Source: an uncultured Eubacteriales bacterium (GTDB taxonomy: Bacteria > Bacillota > Clostridia > Lachnospirales > Anaerotignaceae). Taken from it: 12,630 nucleotides of DNA. Shown piece after piece: positions 5,553-12,630 of this stretch (position 1 is the first letter of the stretch; every line of letters starts with the position of its first letter). The position numbers and the translations under genes are program-made. The notes below the pieces were generated by a model that saw only the letters and a program-made list of their open reading frames with translations, did no database searches and was not told the origin of the DNA. The stretch covers positions 1-12,630 of the forward strand of contig URLB01000056.1 in the NCBI GenBank assembly GCA_900548595.1, written 5' to 3'.

Positions 5553-8192
5553 TTATAACTGTCCTTCAAGAACTTCTTTTGCTTTTGTTAAAGCTTCCGT
5601 AATTTTTGAGGCGTCTTTTCCGCCTGCTTGAGCCATGTTGGGACGTCCGCCACCACCACCGCCGCATACGGCAGCCGCAGCTTTGATAATATTACCGGCA
5701 TGAGCTCCTGCTTTAACGGCGTCGTCTGTAGCCATTGCAAGAAGGTTCACTTTTCCGCCGTTTGCGGAAGCAAGAACAACTACGCCGCTTCCGAGCTTGT
5801 TTTTAAGCTGGTCTCCCATTGTTCTGAGAGCATTGGCGTCGGCTTCTTTAACCTCTGCCGCTACAAGCTTTATACCTTTAACTTCAACGGCGTTTGCAAG
5901 TATGCTGTCGGCAGCTCCGCCTGCCATTTTTGCTTTAAGCGATTCAAGCTCTTTTGCAAGTTGTTTCTGTTCGGCTATTACTGCCTCGACTCTCTTGACC
6001 ATGTTTTCGGGATTGCTCTTGACAGCCTTGCAAACGGCTTTGAGAGACTCTTCCTGATGCCGGTAGTGCTTAAGAGCAGCCGCTCCTGTAAGAGCCTCTA
6101 TTCTTCTTACGCCTGAAGCGATACCGCTTTCGGAAACGATTTTGAATGAGCCTACCTGTGCGGTATTATCAAGATGCGCTCCTCCGCAAAGCTCTATGCT
6201 GTAACCGCCCATATTTACAACACGGACGATATTTCCGTATTTTTCTCCGAATAAAGCCATAGCTCCGAGCTTTCTTGCGTCTTCTATGCTTTCCTGAGTA
6301 GCTGATATAGGAAGACTTTCGAGTATTTTTTCATTTACTATGTCCTCTACCTGCTGTATTTCTTCGGGAGTCATTGCGGCAAAGTGTGTGAAGTCGAAAC
6401 GAAGTCTGTCAGGAGTTACGTATGAACCTGCCTGTTCGACATGTGTTCCGAGAACCGTACGAAGTGCCTTCTGAAGAAGATGAGTAGCAGAGTGGTTTCT
6501 TGATGTTGAAAGTCTTCTTACTCTGTCTATTTCAGCCGCAGCGGAATCTCCTACGGAAATGCTGCCTTCGGAAACCGTTCCGATATGAGCTATCTTACCG
6601 CCTATTACTTTTATACAGTCTGTTACTTCAACAGTACCCATTTCTGTTTTTATTATACCGTTATCGCCTACCTGTCCGCCGCTTTCCGCATAGAAAGGTG
6701 TTTTGTCAAGGAAAACGGAAACCTCGTCTCCGGCTGAAGCGCTGTCTGCAACGGCGTTATTAACTACCAAAGCAATTACCTTTGCATCGGTAACGGGCGC
6801 TCCGTCATAGCCTGTAAATTCTGTAACCATAGCGGTATCAAGCTGATGATATACCGTTTCGTCGGCGCCCATATAGGTATCGACTTCTCTTGCGGCCCTT
6901 GCTCTTTCCTTCTGAAGCTGCATTTCGTTTTTAAATGCTTCTTCGTCGAGACCGAGACCTTCTTCCTCGAGTATTTCCTTTGTAAGGTCGATAGGGAAGC
7001 CGTAAGTATCGTAAAGTCTGAATGACTTTTCGCCTTTTATGATTGTTTCACCGGCAGCTTTTATTTCTTCAATGTCAGCCTTAAGGATTTCCATACCTTT
7101 GTCTATTGTTTTATAGAAACTGTTTTCTTCAACTGTTATTACCTTGTAGATGTAATCCTGCTTTTCAACAAGTTCGGGATAAGCGTCGCCTGATGTTTCT
7201 ATAACTACCCTACACAAATCCGCAAGGAATGTTTTATTTATACCGAGAAGTCTTCCGTGTCTTGCGGCGCGTCTGAGAAGTCTTCTGAGAACGTAGCCTC
7301 TGCCCTCGTTTGAAGGAAGAACGCCGTCTGCTGTCATAAATGTAACGCTTCTTATATGGTCCGTTATTACACGCACGCTTACGTCTGTATTATGGTCTTT
7401 TTCGTATTCAACTCCTGCAACGGCACAAACAGCGTCGCGGAGAGCTTTTATTGTATCTACGTCGAAAATAGAGTCTACGCCCTGCATTATCGTAGCCATA
7501 CGTTCAAGACCCATGCCCGTATCTATGTTAGGCTTTGCAAGACGAGGATAGCTTCCGTCCTCCTGTCTGTCAAACTGTGTGAATACAAGATTCCAGAATT
7601 CCATATATCTGTCGCAGTCGCAGCCTACTCCACATGTCGGCTTGCCGCAGCCGTATTCCTCACCGCGGTCATAGTATATTTCAGAGCATGGACCGCAGGG
7701 ACCTACTCCGTGTTCCCAGAAGTTATCTTCTTTTCCGAGACGCACTATTCTGTCCATAGGGACGCCGACTTTTTCATGCCATATCTGTTCTGCCTCGTCG
7801 TCGTTTTCGTAAACCGTAACATAAAGTCTGTCCTTAGGTATTTCAAGTACTTCCGTTACATATTCCCATGCCCATGGAATTATTTCTTCTTTAAAATAGT
7901 CTCCGAAAGAAAAGTCTCCGAGCATTTCAAAAAATGTGCCATGACGTGCTGTTTTTCCTACGTTTTCAATATCGCCTGTACGGATACATTTTTGACATGT
8001 AGTAACACGTCTTCTCGGCGGTATTTCCTGTCCGGTAAAATAAGGCTTGAGCGGAGCCATTCCCGAATTTATAAGAAGAAGGCTCTTGTCGTTGTGCGGA
8101 ACAAGCGAAGCACTAGGCAGCCTGAGATGATCTTTACTTTCAAAGAAAGCGAGAAAACTTTCTCTGACTTCGTTTACACCCATTGGTTTCAT
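5553..8192 (-). CDS. alaS: Alanyl-tRNA synthetase
   Basis: A full-length 879-residue class II synthetase that charges tRNA-Ala with alanine and hydrolyses mischarged Ser- or Gly-tRNA-Ala. The start at 8192 is set by GGAGGA (8201-8206) with 8-base spacing; Met4 would be too far away. The catalytic domain begins with VNEVRESFLAFFESKDH and contains RHGTFFEMLGDFSFGDYFK near residues 83-101. The editing domain has the zinc-site residues His567, His571 (HSATH), Cys669 and His673 (CGGAH), which correspond in spacing to E. coli His564, His568, Cys666 and His670. The C-terminal C-Ala domain carries the glycine run GGGGGGRPNMAQAGG. No key residue is missing. Expression is governed by the T-box leader directly upstream. 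Confidence 0.98.
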   Translation of the reverse strand: MKPMGVNEVRESFLAFFESKDHLRLPSASLVPHNDKSLLLINSGMAPLKPYFTGQEIPPRRRVTTCQKCIRTGDIENVGKTARHGTFFEMLGDFSFGDYFKEEIIPWAWEYVTEVLEIPKDRLYVTVYENDDEAEQIWHEKVGVPMDRIVRLGKEDNFWEHGVGPCGPCSEIYYDRGEEYGCGKPTCGVGCDCDRYMEFWNLVFTQFDRQEDGSYPRLAKPNIDTGMGLERMATIMQGVDSIFDVDTIKALRDAVCAVAGVEYEKDHNTDVSVRVITDHIRSVTFMTADGVLPSNEGRGYVLRRLLRRAARHGRLLGINKTFLADLCRVVIETSGDAYPELVEKQDYIYKVITVEENSFYKTIDKGMEILKADIEEIKAAGETIIKGEKSFRLYDTYGFPIDLTKEILEEEGLGLDEEAFKNEMQLQKERARAAREVDTYMGADETVYHQLDTAMVTEFTGYDGAPVTDAKVIALVVNNAVADSASAGDEVSVFLDKTPFYAESGGQVGDNGIIKTEMGTVEVTDCIKVIGGKIAHIGTVSEGSISVGDSAAAEIDRVRRLSTSRNHSATHLLQKALRTVLGTHVEQAGSYVTPDRLRFDFTHFAAMTPEEIQQVEDIVNEKILESLPISATQESIEDARKLGAMALFGEKYGNIVRVVNMGGYSIELCGGAHLDNTAQVGSFKIVSESGIASGVRRIEALTGAAALKHYRHQEESLKAVCKAVKSNPENMVKRVEAVIAEQKQLAKELESLKAKMAGGAADSILANAVEVKGIKLVAAEVKEADANALRTMGDQLKNKLGSGVVVLASANGGKVNLLAMATDDAVKAGAHAGNIIKAAAAVCGGGGGGRPNMAQAGGKDASKITEALTKAKEVLEGQL

Positions 8193-8251
8193 AAACTGAT
8201 TCCTCCATTTTATTTAAATTTGACGATTTATAACTTTATCGGCAGTCATGG

Positions 8252-8521
8252 ACTAAAAAAGCCCCGTTCCTGCATATTACTACAGGGACGGGGCATTAAA
8301 TCCTCGCGGTACCACCCTGGTTATATCACAAACGGATATCACCTTTGCCCTTTAACGCAGGGATTACGGAACGGCATACTTAAATTTCCGCCGAACGGCC
8401 GGTTACCCAAAAGACTGCTTCAACAGACGGCGGACAAAGGTCTTGCAGCTGTAAATGACCTTCTCTCTGGGAACGCTTATAACTGTTTACTATTTCTTTT
8501 ATCGCCTTTTACAATATCAAC
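8252..8521 (-). promoter_or_regulatory. T-box riboswitch (tRNA-Ala responsive) of alaS
   Basis: The - strand leader has all main T-box parts. Stem I carries AGUA (8488-8491) opposite GAA (8419-8421) as the S-turn, an adjoining helix AACAG/CUGUU (8483-8487 with 8422-8426), and GCA (8416-8418), an Ala codon, directly after GAA in the specifier position. Its distal part has AGAGAG (8463-8468) and a 6-bp AAGGUC/GACCUU helix. The T-box AGGGUGGUACCGCG lies at 8305-8318, with UGGU (8311-8314), whose variable U fits the A discriminator of tRNA-Ala. CAGGG (8315-8319) can pair with CCCUG (8283-8287) to form the antiterminator, competing with the terminator below. Uncharged tRNA-Ala is expected to allow read-through into alaS. 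Confidence 0.93.
8255..8294 (-). terminator. T-box controlled terminator upstream of alaS
   Basis: On the - strand GCCCCGTCCCTG (8294-8283) pairs with CAGGAACGGGGC (8272-8261) with one internal mismatch, around a 10-base loop, followed by six T (8260-8255). This is the leader terminator that the T-box antiterminator excludes. Confidence 0.92.
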
Positions 8522-8527
8522 GAATTG

Positions 8528-8557
8528 ATTATATTAAACAGAATAACCCTTTGTCAA
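8528..8557 (-). promoter_or_regulatory. Promoter of the alaS T-box leader
   Basis: Consensus TTGACA (8552-8557) and consensus TATAAT (8528-8533), both 6 of 6, on the - strand with an 18-base spacer. Transcription would start near 8521, giving a leader of about 330 bases. The promoter begins about 70 bases after the rpoN stop; no strong terminator is seen between them (only a 4-bp CGGA/TCCG hairpin), so some rpoN read-through is possible. Confidence 0.85.
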
Positions 8558-8625
8558 CGATTTTTGAAAAGTTTAACCGTATATTCGGCAAAAACTTATA
8601 TAAACAACGGACAAAACTCCGCATA

Positions 8626-9987
8626 TCAATAGCTTTTTCTCATACCGGTTCCGGCAATACCGAGAGATTCCCTGTATTTTGTTACTGTACGCCTTGAAAT
8701 GCGTATATTCTCTTTTTCAAGAATAGCCGTTATCTCCCTATCGCTGAGAGGCTTATGTTTATCCTCGGCGGATATTATTTCTTTTATACGAAGCTTAACG
8801 TTTTCCCGAGATATATCTGCGTCCGAACAATCTGTTTTGTGTACTGCCGATGAGAAAAAATAATTCATTGGGAATATGCCCCAACTACATTGAATATATT
8901 TATCCCTGACAGCCCGACTGACAGTACTTTCGTGTATATCAAGCCTTTCGGCTATGTCGGCAAGCTTCATGGGAAGAAGATTGCCTATACCTTTTTCAAA
9001 AAACGGCATTTGCATTTCCAGTATAAGCTCCAATGTTGACATCAAAGTAGAGTTTCGTTTATTTATACATTTTATTACCCACTGCGCTTGGCTTAATTTT
9101 TCGTTTACATACTCTTTGGCTTCATTGCTGTCGCTGTTTTTGATAATGGATTTATAATATCCGTTTATTTTGATTGAAGGCGAGTAATAGTCATTAAGTC
9201 TGATTTCGTAATTGCCATAGGGACTTTTATAAATATATGCGTCGGGCGTTATATATTCTAAGTTATTGTCAGAGGAGAAGCCACGACTCGGTTTGGGATT
9301 AAGACTTTTGATTTTCAGAGCTGATTTAACTACTTTTTCCAACGGTTTTTCGAGTTTACGGGCTATGGTTTTAAGACTGTTTTTTGCCAGAAGCTCAAGG
9401 CAATTCTCAACAATCGCAACGGCTGTCGTGTCGGGAATATCTTCCGAAAGAAGTTGCAGCAAAAGGCATTCTTTTAAATCGGACGCTCCGACGCCGATTG
9501 GATCAAGAGTTTTAAGAAGCCGTATTCCTGCTTCAACGGAAATTTTTTCTATGCCCGTAAGACTTACTATGCTGTCGGCTGTTTCCGCAAGATAACCGTT
9601 TTCATCTAAACTTTTTGCGGCAAAAATTGCCGCGGCTCGGACGCTTTTTTCCAATCGCTGGGTATTAATCTGGGCAAGAAGGTGTTCCTCCAAAGATTCG
9701 TTCTGTTCGGGAGAAAAGTTCCACTTGTCGTTCTCGTCTTCCTTATCTTCATTATAGTAATATTTGTTTTGCTCGTCGGAAGAGCCGAGCCAGTCGAGTT
9801 TTTTTGCGATTATATTAAAATCGGTTTCCGACGCCGATTTTTCTTTATATTCTACAAGAGGATTGTTCTCGCTTAGTTCTTTAAGATAATCGTTAAGTTC
9901 AAGAGAACTCATTTGCAGAATTTGCGCGGAAAGAACCATACGATGCGCTAACGTAAGTTTTTGCACGGTATTCAAATTAAGTTCCAT
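8626..9987 (-). CDS. rpoN: RNA polymerase sigma-54 factor
   Basis: A 453-residue sigma-54, which directs RNA polymerase to -24/-12 promoters and needs an AAA+ activator to open them. The start at 9987 has GGAGG (9996-10000) 8 bases upstream; the longer in-frame start at 10041 lies upstream of the predicted transcription start. Region I (about 1-46) has the expected Leu/Gln pattern ending in LSENNPLVEY and is followed by a short acidic region II rich in Asp, Glu and Asn. The core-binding region follows. The DNA-binding HTH is at about 340-364 (KLADIAERLDIHESTVSRAVRDKY). The RpoN box is SRRTVTKYRE at 431-440, against the consensus ARRTVAKYRE. No sigma-54 activator gene and no -24/-12 site was seen in the window, so its targets lie elsewhere. 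Confidence 0.96.
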   Translation of the reverse strand: MELNLNTVQKLTLAHRMVLSAQILQMSSLELNDYLKELSENNPLVEYKEKSASETDFNIIAKKLDWLGSSDEQNKYYYNEDKEDENDKWNFSPEQNESLEEHLLAQINTQRLEKSVRAAAIFAAKSLDENGYLAETADSIVSLTGIEKISVEAGIRLLKTLDPIGVGASDLKECLLLQLLSEDIPDTTAVAIVENCLELLAKNSLKTIARKLEKPLEKVVKSALKIKSLNPKPSRGFSSDNNLEYITPDAYIYKSPYGNYEIRLNDYYSPSIKINGYYKSIIKNSDSNEAKEYVNEKLSQAQWVIKCINKRNSTLMSTLELILEMQMPFFEKGIGNLLPMKLADIAERLDIHESTVSRAVRDKYIQCSWGIFPMNYFFSSAVHKTDCSDADISRENVKLRIKEIISAEDKHKPLSDREITAILEKENIRISRRTVTKYRESLGIAGTGMRKSY

Positions 9988-10021
9988 ATCGGCCGCCTCC
10001 CGCAAAATAAATTTTAATAAT

Positions 10022-10030
10022 ATTATAGCA
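10022..10030 (-). promoter_or_regulatory. Extended -10 promoter of rpoN
   Basis: On the - strand TGCTATAAT (10030-10022) is a perfect extended -10, 22 bases before the ribosome binding site. No good -35 is seen at the proper distance, which is common for extended -10 promoters. rpoN would have a leader of about 28 bases. Confidence 0.6.
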
Positions 10031-10358
10031 TAAAAAAACAAAACGTATTATTGAAATTGGTTTTTCGGACATATATAACGAATATATGCAATGATTATTG
10101 TTTTTATCTTAATTTATTATAGTAAAGAATGTCAAATAATAAACATAAAACAGATATTTACATTTACTTTTAATTAGGTTTAGGGTAGAATTAATACCGT
10201 AACAGAGTACATAATAAATTATTTTGGTTTAAAATGTATAAAATTAGCGTTGCTTATTTTAAATAATATACAAATCAACAAAAAAAACCTAAAAAGATTT
10301 TGACAAATAAAAATTTTTCATAATTTTAATTATAAATTAAGATTTTTGAAATTTTTTG
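10031..10358. other. AT-rich spacer between rpoN and rnfC promoters
   Basis: About 330 bases without a supportable gene or RNA. The stretch is very AT-rich and has A- and T-tracts around 10277-10318 and 10343-10357, just upstream of the rnfC promoter, where they could act as an UP element or curved DNA. A TTGACA at 10300-10305 has no acceptable -10 at 16-18 bases. Confidence 0.5.
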
Positions 10359-10387
10359 TTGAGAAGTCGCGCGATTTGTATTAAAAT
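10359..10387 (+). promoter_or_regulatory. Candidate rnf operon promoter with palindromic spacer
   Basis: TTGAGA (10359-10364), a 17-base spacer and TAAAAT (10382-10387), each 5 of 6 to consensus. The spacer contains the perfect 8-bp palindrome TCGCGCGA (10367-10374), a GC-rich island in AT-rich surroundings that could be a repressor site. Transcription would start near 10394, giving a leader of about 105 bases. Confidence 0.55.
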
Positions 10388-10436
10388 AGTACTGCTGATT
10401 TTTATGCAATTATAGTTTTCATAAAAAGTACAATAA

Positions 10437-10485
10437 GTTCTGGTACGCGAAAATAAGGCATTCGTGTACAAAAAATTCCTAGAAC
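10437..10485 (+). promoter_or_regulatory. Long imperfect hairpin in the rnfC leader
   Basis: GTACGCGAA (10443-10451) pairs with TTCGTGTAC (10461-10469) with one G-U pair, around a 9-base loop. The adjoining GTTCTG (10437-10442) pairs with TAGAAC (10480-10485), the last pair being G-U, leaving a 10-base one-sided bulge at 10470-10479. The structure ends one base before the rnfC ribosome binding site (10487-10493). The right arm is not followed by a T-tract, so it is not an intrinsic terminator. A role in mRNA stability, translation control or protein binding is possible. Confidence 0.5.
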
Positions 10486-10498
10486 AGAGGGGGATAAT

Positions 10499-11869
10499 AT
10501 GCAAGCTTTAACCTTCAAACGAGGAGTTCACCCGGATGATTGTAAGCGTTTTTCCGCTGACAAACCTATCGAAGTGATACTCCCAAAAGAAAATTCCGAA
10601 ATGTTCTATCCCATGTCTCAGCACATAGGCGCTCCCTGCGAGCCCATAGTTGCTGTAGGCGATTATGTTAAGGCGGGACAGAAAATTGCAGAAACAGGTG
10701 CATTTGTATCTTCACCTATTTTCTCAAGCGTTTCAGGAACTGTAAAAGATATCAGACCCATGCTTACACCGGGCGGAGCTACGGTAAAGACTATCGTTAT
10801 CGAAAACGACGGAAAGTATGACATGGCTGACGGTATCGGAAAGGCTCTGGACTACGAAAACATGTCCAATGCCGACATCTGTGCAGCTATCAAGGCTGCA
10901 GGTGTTGTAGGACTCGGCGGCGCCGGTTTCCCTACACATATCAAACTTGCTCCGCCGCCGGACAAGAAGATTGATTATATAATCATCAATGCGGCAGAGT
11001 GTGAGCCGTATCTTACATGCGACTACAGAGTAATGCTTGAGCAGCCTGAGAAGATCATCAGAGGTCTTAAGATAATGCTCAAACTTCATCCTAATGCTAA
11101 GGGTGTTATCGGTATCGAAAACAACAAACCCGAAGCTATTAAAGTAATGAGCGAAATGGTAAAGGATATTCCAAATATCGAAGTTGCGGAACTTCAGATG
11201 AAGTATCCTCAGGGCGCTGAGAAACAGATTATTTACGCTATAACAAAGAGAGAAGTTCCTTCAACAACTCCTCCTTCACTTCCTGCCGACGTAGGATGTA
11301 TAGTAGACAACGTAGCTACTGTTATGGCTATCGGCGACGCTATATTCGAAAGCAAACCGCTTATGGAAAGAGTAATAACAGTATCGGGCGGCGCAGCTAA
11401 GAATCCCGGAAACTACCAGATGAAAATCGGTATGAAAATTTCCGACCTTATGGAAGCTATTGGCGGTTTTAAAGAAGAACCCGCTAAATTCATCGCCGGC
11501 GGCCCTATGATGGGACCTGCTATGTATACTCTCGATGTTGCTTCAACAAAGACAACATCCGGTCTTCTTTGCTTTACAAAAGAAGAAGCTTATATTCCAC
11601 CTGAAAGAGGCTGTATCCGTTGCGGTAAGTGCGTAGAGCACTGTCCTATGGGTCTTATGCCGCTTGAACTTAACAGACTTGCAATAAAGGGTCTTGCGGA
11701 AGAGTTCGGCAACCTTCACGGTATGGACTGTATCGAATGCGGTTCATGTTCATTCGAGTGTCCGGCTAAGAGACAGCTTGCCCAGTCTATCAGAGCTATG
11801 AAGAAGATTGAGGGCGGAAGAAGAGCAGCAGCTGCGGCAGCCGCAAGGGCAGCAGCTGAGAAAAAATAA
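10499..11869 (+). CDS. rnfC: Rnf complex subunit C (ferredoxin:NAD+ oxidoreductase)
   Basis: A 456-residue cytoplasmic-face subunit of the Rnf complex, which transfers electrons from reduced ferredoxin to NAD+ while pumping Na+ or H+. RnfC is regarded as the NADH-binding subunit. The ATG at 10499 follows GAGGGGG (10487-10493). An N-terminal lipoyl-like RnfC barrel domain comes first. The nucleotide/flavin-binding stretch GLGGAGFPTHIK is at 138-149, with NAAECEPYL after it. Two 4Fe-4S motifs are complete: Cys372, 375, 378, 382 (CIRCGKCVEHCP) and Cys411, 414, 417, 421 (CIECGSCSFECP). The C-terminus is a short Ala/Arg-rich tail. Codon use differs from the left part of the window: Ile is mostly ATC rather than ATA, as expected for a highly expressed gene. 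rnfD follows after 17 bases. Confidence 0.97.
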   Translation: MQALTFKRGVHPDDCKRFSADKPIEVILPKENSEMFYPMSQHIGAPCEPIVAVGDYVKAGQKIAETGAFVSSPIFSSVSGTVKDIRPMLTPGGATVKTIVIENDGKYDMADGIGKALDYENMSNADICAAIKAAGVVGLGGAGFPTHIKLAPPPDKKIDYIIINAAECEPYLTCDYRVMLEQPEKIIRGLKIMLKLHPNAKGVIGIENNKPEAIKVMSEMVKDIPNIEVAELQMKYPQGAEKQIIYAITKREVPSTTPPSLPADVGCIVDNVATVMAIGDAIFESKPLMERVITVSGGAAKNPGNYQMKIGMKISDLMEAIGGFKEEPAKFIAGGPMMGPAMYTLDVASTKTTSGLLCFTKEEAYIPPERGCIRCGKCVEHCPMGLMPLELNRLAIKGLAEEFGNLHGMDCIECGSCSFECPAKRQLAQSIRAMKKIEGGRRAAAAAAARAAAEKK

Positions 11870-11886
11870 TAAGGGGGATTAGTAAA

Positions 11887-12630
11887 ATGAGTAGTTCAAT
11901 CATAGTATCAGGTACCCCTCATGTCCGTTCAAAAGAGTCAATTCAGAGCATCATGCGTGATGTTGTTATAGCTCTTATACCGGCATCAGTAATGGGTATA
12001 TACTATTTTGGTATCAAAGCATTAATGCTTATAGCAATTTCTATCGTATCCTCTGTTGTATTTGAGTGGGGATATGAAAAAATACTTAAAAAGCCTGTTA
12101 CAGTAAGCGATTTTTCAGCTGTGCTTACAGGTCTTCTTCTTGCTCTTAACCTTCCTGTAACAGCATCATGGTGGGTGCCTGTAGTAGGAAGCTTTGTAGC
12201 AATCGTACTTGGTAAACAGTTCTACGGCGGTCTCGGCCAGAACTTTATCAACCCTGCACTTATCGGACGTGCGTTCCTTGTTGCCGCATATCCTACACAG
12301 ACAACAGGCGGCGCTTTCGCAGCTGGAAGAATGGTAGTAGACGCTTCTACATATGCTACACCTCTTGCAGAACTTAAAGCGGGAACAGTGGTTGTAAATG
12401 CAGATGCTATTAAAAATGCCGTTATCGGAAACGTAGGCGGATGTATCGGTGAGACATGTGCTATCGCACTTCTTATCGGAGGTATCTATCTTATAGTTAA
12501 ACATGTAATAAGTTGGAGAATCCCCGTAATCTACATTGCTGTTGTATTTATCCTTACAACACTTATGAGAGGAAACGGAGTAATCGGCGGTGTTTATGAA
12601 ATCTTTGTAGGCGGTCTTATGCTCGATGCA
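11887..12630 (+). CDS. rnfD: Rnf complex subunit D, C-terminally cut by window end
   Basis: The first 248 residues of RnfD; the reading frame is open to the last base, and full-length members have roughly 310-350 residues. The ATG at 11887 is preceded by AAGGGGG (11871-11877), placed between the rnfC stop and this start. RnfD is a polytopic inner-membrane subunit with a flavin bound covalently to a Thr and is related to NqrB. The N-terminal SGTPHVRSKESIQSIMRDVVIALIPA is typical. FGGLGQNFINPALIGRAFL-like sequence appears here as YGGLGQNFINPALIGRAFL. Thr158 in STYATPL is the likely FMN attachment site, by analogy with the SGAT-type motif of NqrB and RnfD. Several hydrophobic helices are clear. 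In clostridia rnfG, E, A and B usually follow; they would lie beyond the window. Confidence 0.95.
   Translation, partial: MSSSIIVSGTPHVRSKESIQSIMRDVVIALIPASVMGIYYFGIKALMLIAISIVSSVVFEWGYEKILKKPVTVSDFSAVLTGLLLALNLPVTASWWVPVVGSFVAIVLGKQFYGGLGQNFINPALIGRAFLVAAYPTQTTGGAFAAGRMVVDASTYATPLAELKAGTVVVNADAIKNAVIGNVGGCIGETCAIALLIGGIYLIVKHVISWRIPVIYIAVVFILTTLMRGNGVIGGVYEIFVGGLMLDA

Noticed and set aside
5628..6116. Open frame on the + strand opposite the 3' end of alaS
   Set aside because: Antisense shadow of the C-Ala domain with no start signal or recognisable protein features.
7356..8528. Long open frame on the + strand (390 codons) opposite alaS and its leader
   Set aside because: It is antisense to the fully conserved alaS gene and runs through the T-box. 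The translation is rich in Cys, Phe, Tyr and Arg without domain pattern, and no ribosome binding site supports it.
9988..10041. Longer N-terminus for RpoN
   Set aside because: The extra 18 residues would place the strong GGAGG inside the gene and the start upstream of the -10 box; sigma-54 region I begins at MELNLN.
10300..10336. TTGACA (10300-10305) with TATAAA (10331-10336) as the rnf promoter
   Set aside because: The spacing is 25 bases, far outside the usable range; the pair at 10359-10387 fits better.

Overview
This window looks like chromosomal DNA of a low-GC anaerobic Firmicute of the class Clostridia, possibly a gut commensal. The evidence is strong GGAGG-type ribosome binding sites, AT-rich spacers with sigma-A type promoters, a T-box leader on a tRNA-synthetase gene, a sigma-54 gene and the start of an Rnf operon of clostridial gene order. 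No species can be named from the sequence alone. I see no tRNA, rRNA, IS element, CRISPR array, integrase or other sign of recent transfer.

Layout from left to right. The window opens with the C-terminal end of a dihydrolipoamide dehydrogenase (1-185, +). Next is an AI-2E-family membrane protein with its own promoter (317-1516, +). It converges on a FabG-like short-chain dehydrogenase (1622-2362, -), and a bidirectional terminator lies between them. A MATE-family efflux protein (2637-4001, +) is divergent from the dehydrogenase, has an extended -10 promoter and ends in a clean terminator. Two unrecognised genes follow as a coupled pair (4328-5047 and 5047-5505, +): a secreted or membrane-anchored protein and a small three-helix membrane protein. 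A second bidirectional terminator separates this pair from alaS (5553-8192, -).

alaS is preceded by a complete T-box riboswitch. It has a consensus promoter, an S-turn followed by a GCA (Ala) codon in the specifier position, the T-box sequence with a UGGU bulge, and a competing terminator. Upstream of it, on the same strand, is rpoN (8626-9987, -). A 511-base AT-rich spacer then separates rpoN from the divergent rnfC and rnfD genes (10499 to the window end, +). These begin an Rnf complex, which couples ferredoxin oxidation by NAD+ to ion pumping. The rnf leader carries a promoter with an 8-bp palindrome in its spacer and a long imperfect hairpin just before the rnfC ribosome binding site.

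Most of the window is housekeeping and energy metabolism in short, independently controlled units. I found no convincing new multi-gene system. The items most worth a second look are the unidentified pair at 4328-5505, whose first gene seems to have an AUA where its start codon would be expected, and the regulatory structures in front of rnfC.
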